16,569 nt of DNA from JAZFSZ01 sp036446455 (lineage in GTDB: Bacteria > Pseudomonadota > Gammaproteobacteria > Acidiferrobacterales > JAJDNE01), in assembly GCA_036446455.1 (NCBI GenBank), contig JAZFSZ010000153.1, positions 1 to 16,569 of the forward strand. Reading direction: 5' to 3'. Under the pieces are notes generated by a model. It searched no databases, had not been told where the DNA came from, and worked only from the letters and a program-made list of their open reading frames with translations. The translations under genes and the position numbers were made by a program. Positions 13,636 to 16,569 of this stretch are shown here, piece by piece. The number at the start of each line of letters is the position of its first letter. Position 1 is the first letter of the stretch.

Positions 13636-14469
13636 ATGGATTTTTCGGTATTAATGCTGATTTTACTGGTGGTAACCGGTGCCATCTGGTGGCTGGATCG
13701 CCTATTGCTGGCGCCGAACCGGCGCAGATCTGCAGATGAATTGCGCCAGGGAAATGCGAGTGGAGACCTTGTCGAAAAGGCGCTTGGCGAGCCTGTTATT
13801 GTTGAATATGCGCGTGCTTTCTTTCCGGTCATCCTGGTAGTCTTTATATTACGTGCGTTTGTTGTTGAACCGTTTCGCATTCCGTCGGGGTCCATGATGC
13901 CCGGTTTGCTGGCGGGGGATTTTATTCTTGTCAATAAATCCAGTTTCGGGGTGCGCTTTCCTGGCATTAATGTGAAACTGATCGATAGCGGTAACCCCAA
14001 ACGGGGTGACATTATGGTGTTTCGCTATCCGGATGATCCCTCGGTTAACTACATCAAGCGAACCATTGGCTTGCCGGGTGACCATATTGTCTACCGCAAC
14101 AAGCGCTTGTTTATTAACGGTGCAGAAATGCCACAAAAACTTGTTGCTCCCTTTTTGATGCGAGAATCGGGGCAACGTCTGACTGAAATGCAGCGCTGGA
14201 CCGAGAATCTAGGTGGGGTGCAGCACGATATTCTGAAATACGGCAGTGATCATGATCTAACGCTGGAGTTTCGAGTCCCTTCCGGCCACTATTTTGTGAT
14301 GGGCGACAATCGGGATCGCAGTAATGACAGTCGATACTGGGGCTATGTTCCAGAGAATCACCTGATTGGCCGGGCCTTTCTGATCTGGTTCAGTTGGGAT
14401 ATGAATAATTCCGAAAAACAGCTAAGTGACCGTATTATGTGGAACCGAATTGGAACCCGCATACATTAA
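13636..14469 (+). CDS. lepB: Signal peptidase I
   Basis: LepB cleaves Sec and Tat signal peptides at the periplasmic face of the inner membrane. The 277-residue product has a first membrane segment at about 4-20, a cytoplasmic loop rich in charged residues, a second segment at about 62-76, and the catalytic module. That module has the nucleophile S86 in RIPSGSMMPG, the general base K141 in NYIKRTIGLPGD, and the conserved box GDNRDRSNDSR at 223-233. The ATG at 13636 lies 3 nt after the lepA stop; the TTG just before it would add one residue and is less likely. RseB and other exported proteins in this window would be its substrates. The protein is somewhat shorter than E. coli LepB (324), like pseudomonad forms. 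Confidence 0.97.
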   Translation: MDFSVLMLILLVVTGAIWWLDRLLLAPNRRRSADELRQGNASGDLVEKALGEPVIVEYARAFFPVILVVFILRAFVVEPFRIPSGSMMPGLLAGDFILVNKSSFGVRFPGINVKLIDSGNPKRGDIMVFRYPDDPSVNYIKRTIGLPGDHIVYRNKRLFINGAEMPQKLVAPFLMRESGQRLTEMQRWTENLGGVQHDILKYGSDHDLTLEFRVPSGHYFVMGDNRDRSNDSRYWGYVPENHLIGRAFLIWFSWDMNNSEKQLSDRIMWNRIGTRIH

Positions 14470-14519
14470 TCGATATAGTTGTTTACAGAAAGAAGAGCCA
14501 TTCCAGGAGCACGTAAAAG

Positions 14520-14891
14520 ATGAAACTCAGTCAACAGCAAGGTATGACGATGTGGTCAACAGTGGGCCTGGTGATGATTGGAATCTTTTTCCTGCTGTTG
14601 GCCTTTAAGCTGGTTCCTCCTTATGTCAACGATATCAAAATTGGCTCTGCGATCGATAGTGTGGCAAATAGAGCGGGAGCGGGATCAAAAACCGCAGCAC
14701 AATTATTCGAAAGTCTGGAAAAACACTTTGATATTAATTACATAACAAACATCGTTCCCTCGAAGGATATAGAAATCCAGCCCCTTGGCGAGAACGCCAA
14801 ACTTATCAAGCTAGAGTACGAAGTTGTGATTCCATTGTCAGGTAATATGTCCGCGTTACTCTATTTTGAGCACGAATACGAGGCACACTAA
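14520..14891 (+). CDS. DUF4845 family small membrane protein, function unknown
   Basis: The 123-residue product has a short polar start, KLSQQQG, then one hydrophobic helix (about 12-30, STVGLVMIGIFFLLLAFKL) and the PPYVND motif. A soluble domain of about 90 residues then ends in FEHEYEAH. The position between lepB and rnc matches the DUF4845 gene of pseudomonads (for example PA0769), the main support for the family. The pattern Q-x-G-[LM]-T followed by a hydrophobic helix resembles a type IV prepilin N-terminus, but the glutamate at mature position 5 is absent (serine here), so processing by prepilin peptidase is doubtful. AGGAG (14505-14509) precedes the ATG by 10 nt. One nucleotide separates its stop from the rnc TTG. 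Likely topology is N-in with a periplasmic domain. No function is assigned. Confidence 0.82.
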   Translation: MKLSQQQGMTMWSTVGLVMIGIFFLLLAFKLVPPYVNDIKIGSAIDSVANRAGAGSKTAAQLFESLEKHFDINYITNIVPSKDIEIQPLGENAKLIKLEYEVVIPLSGNMSALLYFEHEYEAH

Positions 14892-14892
14892 A

Positions 14893-15573
14893 TTGATAGC
14901 TGCTCAGGCCGAACTGATCAAACGGCTGGGTTACAAGTTCAGGAATACGGAACTGGTAGAACGTGCGTTGACCCATCGTAGCCTCGGCACAAAAAACTAC
15001 GAGCGTCTCGAGTTTCTCGGTGACAGTGTTCTCGAATTTACAATCTCGGCTTATCTCTACGAGCAATTTCCCGACCTCAGTGAAGGCGAGCTAACGCGTT
15101 TGCGTGCCAGCCTGGTGCGCAAGGAATCGCTGGCACAGTTGGCACGGCAACTTGAGCTGGGTCGTTACATCAGGCTGGGGGGTGGTGAGTCAAAGAGCGG
15201 TGGACACGATCGTGACTCCATACTTGCAGATGCCATGGAGGCATTATTCGGTGCGGTTTACACTGACGGTGGATTTGAAGCGGCGAGCCGCGTGGTATTA
15301 ACGCTTTATCAGTCGCTGCTGCAAGCAGTTGATCCGGCTGCCATTCAGAAAGATCCCAAAACCCGTCTGCAGGAATTACTGCAGAAGCACGCACAGCCGA
15401 TACCGGAATACGAAGTAGTGAAAGTCAGCGGGAAAGCCCATGCTCAACACTTCCGGGTCAGTTGTCGTGTCGACGGGCTCGAGCAGGCGGTAGAAGGGGA
15501 AGGCCGATCTCGCAGAGCCGCCGAGCAGGATGCTGCTACCAAGGCACTCTACAAACTGGCGGAGGCCACGTGA
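14893..15573 (+). CDS. rnc: Ribonuclease III
   Basis: RNase III cleaves double-stranded RNA and processes rRNA precursors and mRNAs. From TTG 14893 the product is 226 residues, the same as E. coli. The catalytic domain carries the signature ERLEFLGDS with E37, E40 and D44, plus E64, D113 and E116, each one position from E. coli. The double-stranded-RNA-binding domain spans about 154-223 (DPKTRLQELLQK to RRAAEQDAATKAL). The start was chosen because GAGG (14880-14883) is 9 nt upstream and the N-terminal length fits; an earlier TTG at 14866 would overlap the previous gene by 26 nt without support. Its TGA overlaps the era GTG by 4 nt. A rare start codon may keep levels low, as rnc is typically also autoregulated. 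Confidence 0.96.
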   Translation: MIAAQAELIKRLGYKFRNTELVERALTHRSLGTKNYERLEFLGDSVLEFTISAYLYEQFPDLSEGELTRLRASLVRKESLAQLARQLELGRYIRLGGGESKSGGHDRDSILADAMEALFGAVYTDGGFEAASRVVLTLYQSLLQAVDPAAIQKDPKTRLQELLQKHAQPIPEYEVVKVSGKAHAQHFRVSCRVDGLEQAVEGEGRSRRAAEQDAATKALYKLAEAT

Positions 15574-16469
15574 CACCGCCGGTAAAAAGTGGTTTTGTCA
15601 CTTTTATCGGGCGACCAAATGTAGGCAAGTCTACTTTGCTCAATGCGATGGTTGGCCAGAAAGTCAGCATTACATCACGGAAACCCCAAACTACCCGCCA
15701 TCGCATCATGGGTGTGAGCACCAAGGAACACGGTCAGATAGTCTACATTGATACACCAGGCTTGCACCTGGGCAAAGGCAGGATTATCAACCGGTTTATG
15801 AATCGCACTGCTTCCGGCGCACTGCACGGAGTTGACTGCATTGTCATGCTGATTGCAGCTACGGGTTGGCAGAAAGCAGACCAGCGGGTGGTGGAGCTGT
15901 TTCAGAATCAGGAGATACCGGTAGTGCTCGCCATTAACAAGATGGATTTGCTCAAACGGCGGGAAGATTTATTGCCATTAATTGAAGAGTCGAACCGACG
16001 TTTTGATTTCACTGAGATTATTCCAGTGTCGGCGGTCAAGCGCACGAATCTCAATCCGCTGGAGGCAATATTATTGCAACTGTTACCCGAGCAGCGGCCG
16101 CTGTTCGCGGCGGACCAGCTTACCGATCGCAGTGAACGGTTTATGGCGGCGGAACTGGTACGGGAGCAGATATTCCGCAAAATGGGACAGGAGATCCCTT
16201 ATGCGGTTGCAGTCGAAATCGAACAATTTAAAACCAAAAAGAAAGTACTTCATATTAATGCGCTTATTTGGGTCGAGAAAACGGGTCAGAAGGCCATTAT
16301 CATTGGCAAAGGTGGAGAGCGCCTCAAAAAAATCGGTATTGCCGCACGACAGGAAATGGAAACTTTCTTTACTAAAAAAGTGAATCTGGGGCTGTGGGTC
16401 AAGGTGCGTGGAGGATGGTCGGACAATGAACGGGCGCTTCGCAGTTTCGGGTATGCCGACGGTGATTAA
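15570..16469 (+). CDS. era: GTPase Era, 16S rRNA maturation factor
   Basis: Era is a GTPase with a KH RNA-binding domain that binds the 3' end of 16S rRNA during 30S assembly. The 299-residue product (E. coli 301) has G1 GRPNVGKST at 14-22, the effector KPQTTR at 38-43, G3 DTPG at 61-64, G4 NKMD at 123-126 and G5 SAV at 154-156. A C-terminal KH domain has the loop IIIGKGGERLKKIG at about 243-256. The frame stays open further upstream to 15462, but that part lies inside rnc; GTG 15570 has GGAGG (15561-15565) 4 nt upstream and begins the conserved KSGFVTFIGRPNVG. The 4-nt overlap with rnc is the usual rnc-era coupling, joining two steps of rRNA processing. Confidence 0.97.
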   Translation: MTPPVKSGFVTFIGRPNVGKSTLLNAMVGQKVSITSRKPQTTRHRIMGVSTKEHGQIVYIDTPGLHLGKGRIINRFMNRTASGALHGVDCIVMLIAATGWQKADQRVVELFQNQEIPVVLAINKMDLLKRREDLLPLIEESNRRFDFTEIIPVSAVKRTNLNPLEAILLQLLPEQRPLFAADQLTDRSERFMAAELVREQIFRKMGQEIPYAVAVEIEQFKTKKKVLHINALIWVEKTGQKAIIIGKGGERLKKIGIAARQEMETFFTKKVNLGLWVKVRGGWSDNERALRSFGYADGD

Positions 16470-16472
16470 ACA

Positions 16473-16569
16473 ATGCGTGTCCATCAGCAGCCTGCCTTTA
16501 TTTTACACCACTACGATTACACCGAGACGTCTCTGTTGCTGGAGATTCTCACCCGCAATTACGGTCGCG
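16473..16569 (+). CDS. recO: DNA repair protein RecO, N-terminal part (3'-truncated by window)
   Basis: The 32 complete codons read MRVHQQPAFILHHYDYTETS and continue LLLEILTRNYGR. They match the N-terminal OB-fold start of RecO (Q-x-A-F-[IV]-L-H..ETS..[LV]-[ED]..T...GR). RecO loads RecA on SSB-coated DNA with RecR in gap repair. The ATG lies 3 nt after the era stop, the same order as in E. coli and pseudomonads. No clear SD precedes it, so coupling to era is likely. The rest of the gene is beyond the window. Confidence 0.88.
   Translation, partial: MRVHQQPAFILHHYDYTETSLLLEILTRNYGR

Noticed and set aside
14866..14892. Longer rnc start at TTG 14866
   Set aside because: It would overlap DUF4845 by 26 nt, has no supporting SD, and makes RNase III nine residues longer than the family N-terminus.
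15462..15569. 36-codon N-terminal extension of era
   Set aside because: It lies wholly inside rnc; the GTG at 15570 with GGAGG upstream starts the conserved Era N-terminus.
1..16569. CRISPR arrays, tRNA or rRNA genes, phage or transposase genes, defence systems
   Set aside because: I looked for regularly spaced repeats, cloverleaf-like sequences and recognisable mobile or defence proteins on both strands and saw none that could be supported.

Overview
The window is a dense, ordinary-looking housekeeping stretch of a Gram-negative, almost certainly gammaproteobacterial, chromosome. KdsA (LPS Kdo synthesis), the RpoE/RseA/RseB envelope-stress module, cytochrome-b-type succinate dehydrogenase with SdhE and YgfX, and the order nadB | rpoE-rseA-rseB-lepA-lepB-DUF4845-rnc-era-recO all fit that class. 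The 5' order kdsA-eno-ftsB resembles pseudomonads. I cannot name a genus from sequence alone. No phage genes, transposase, CRISPR array, rRNA or tRNA were recognised.

Layout. (1) 1-2299, plus strand: the 3' end of kdsA, eno and ftsB. Eno and ftsB are separated by about 410 bp with no credible gene. That gap holds an imperfect direct repeat and a ~185-bp inverted-repeat (MITE/REP-like) element with an internal terminator-like hairpin. (2) 2300-2656: not empty. A 42-codon minus-strand ORF with a perfect Shine-Dalgarno and a GC-rich hairpin abutting it predicts a small single-span membrane protein that I do not recognise. (3) 2657-7683: ygfZ (minus) lies divergent from a tight sdhC-sdhD-sdhA-sdhB-sdhE-ygfX operon, that is, complex II plus its FAD-attachment factor, with an Fe-S maintenance protein next door. 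(4) 7704-9335: nadB (minus) converges on ygfX across a 20-bp gap with an 18-bp perfect palindrome. (5) 9336-11677: a sigma-E-type promoter candidate precedes rpoE-rseA-rseB; rseC/mucC and degP/mucD are not here. (6) 11678-16569: a good sigma-70-type promoter candidate precedes lepA-lepB-DUF4845-rnc-era, ending in the first 32 codons of recO.

How the genes work together. SdhCDAB oxidises succinate and reduces quinone. SdhE attaches FAD to SdhA, and YgfZ supports Fe-S enzymes. NadB, a paralogue of SdhA, starts NAD synthesis and can use fumarate as acceptor. RpoE with its membrane anti-sigma RseA and periplasmic sensor RseB monitors the envelope. LepA, LepB, RNase III and Era form a translation, secretion and ribosome-maturation cluster.

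Limits. Starts were chosen by reading ribosome-binding sites and by family alignment from memory. Several are non-ATG (TTG for rpoE and rnc; GTG for sdhC, ygfX and era). No clear previously undescribed multi-gene system is visible. The least explained items are the 42-residue membrane-protein ORF, the palindromic element, and the DUF4845 protein with its pilin-like N-terminus.
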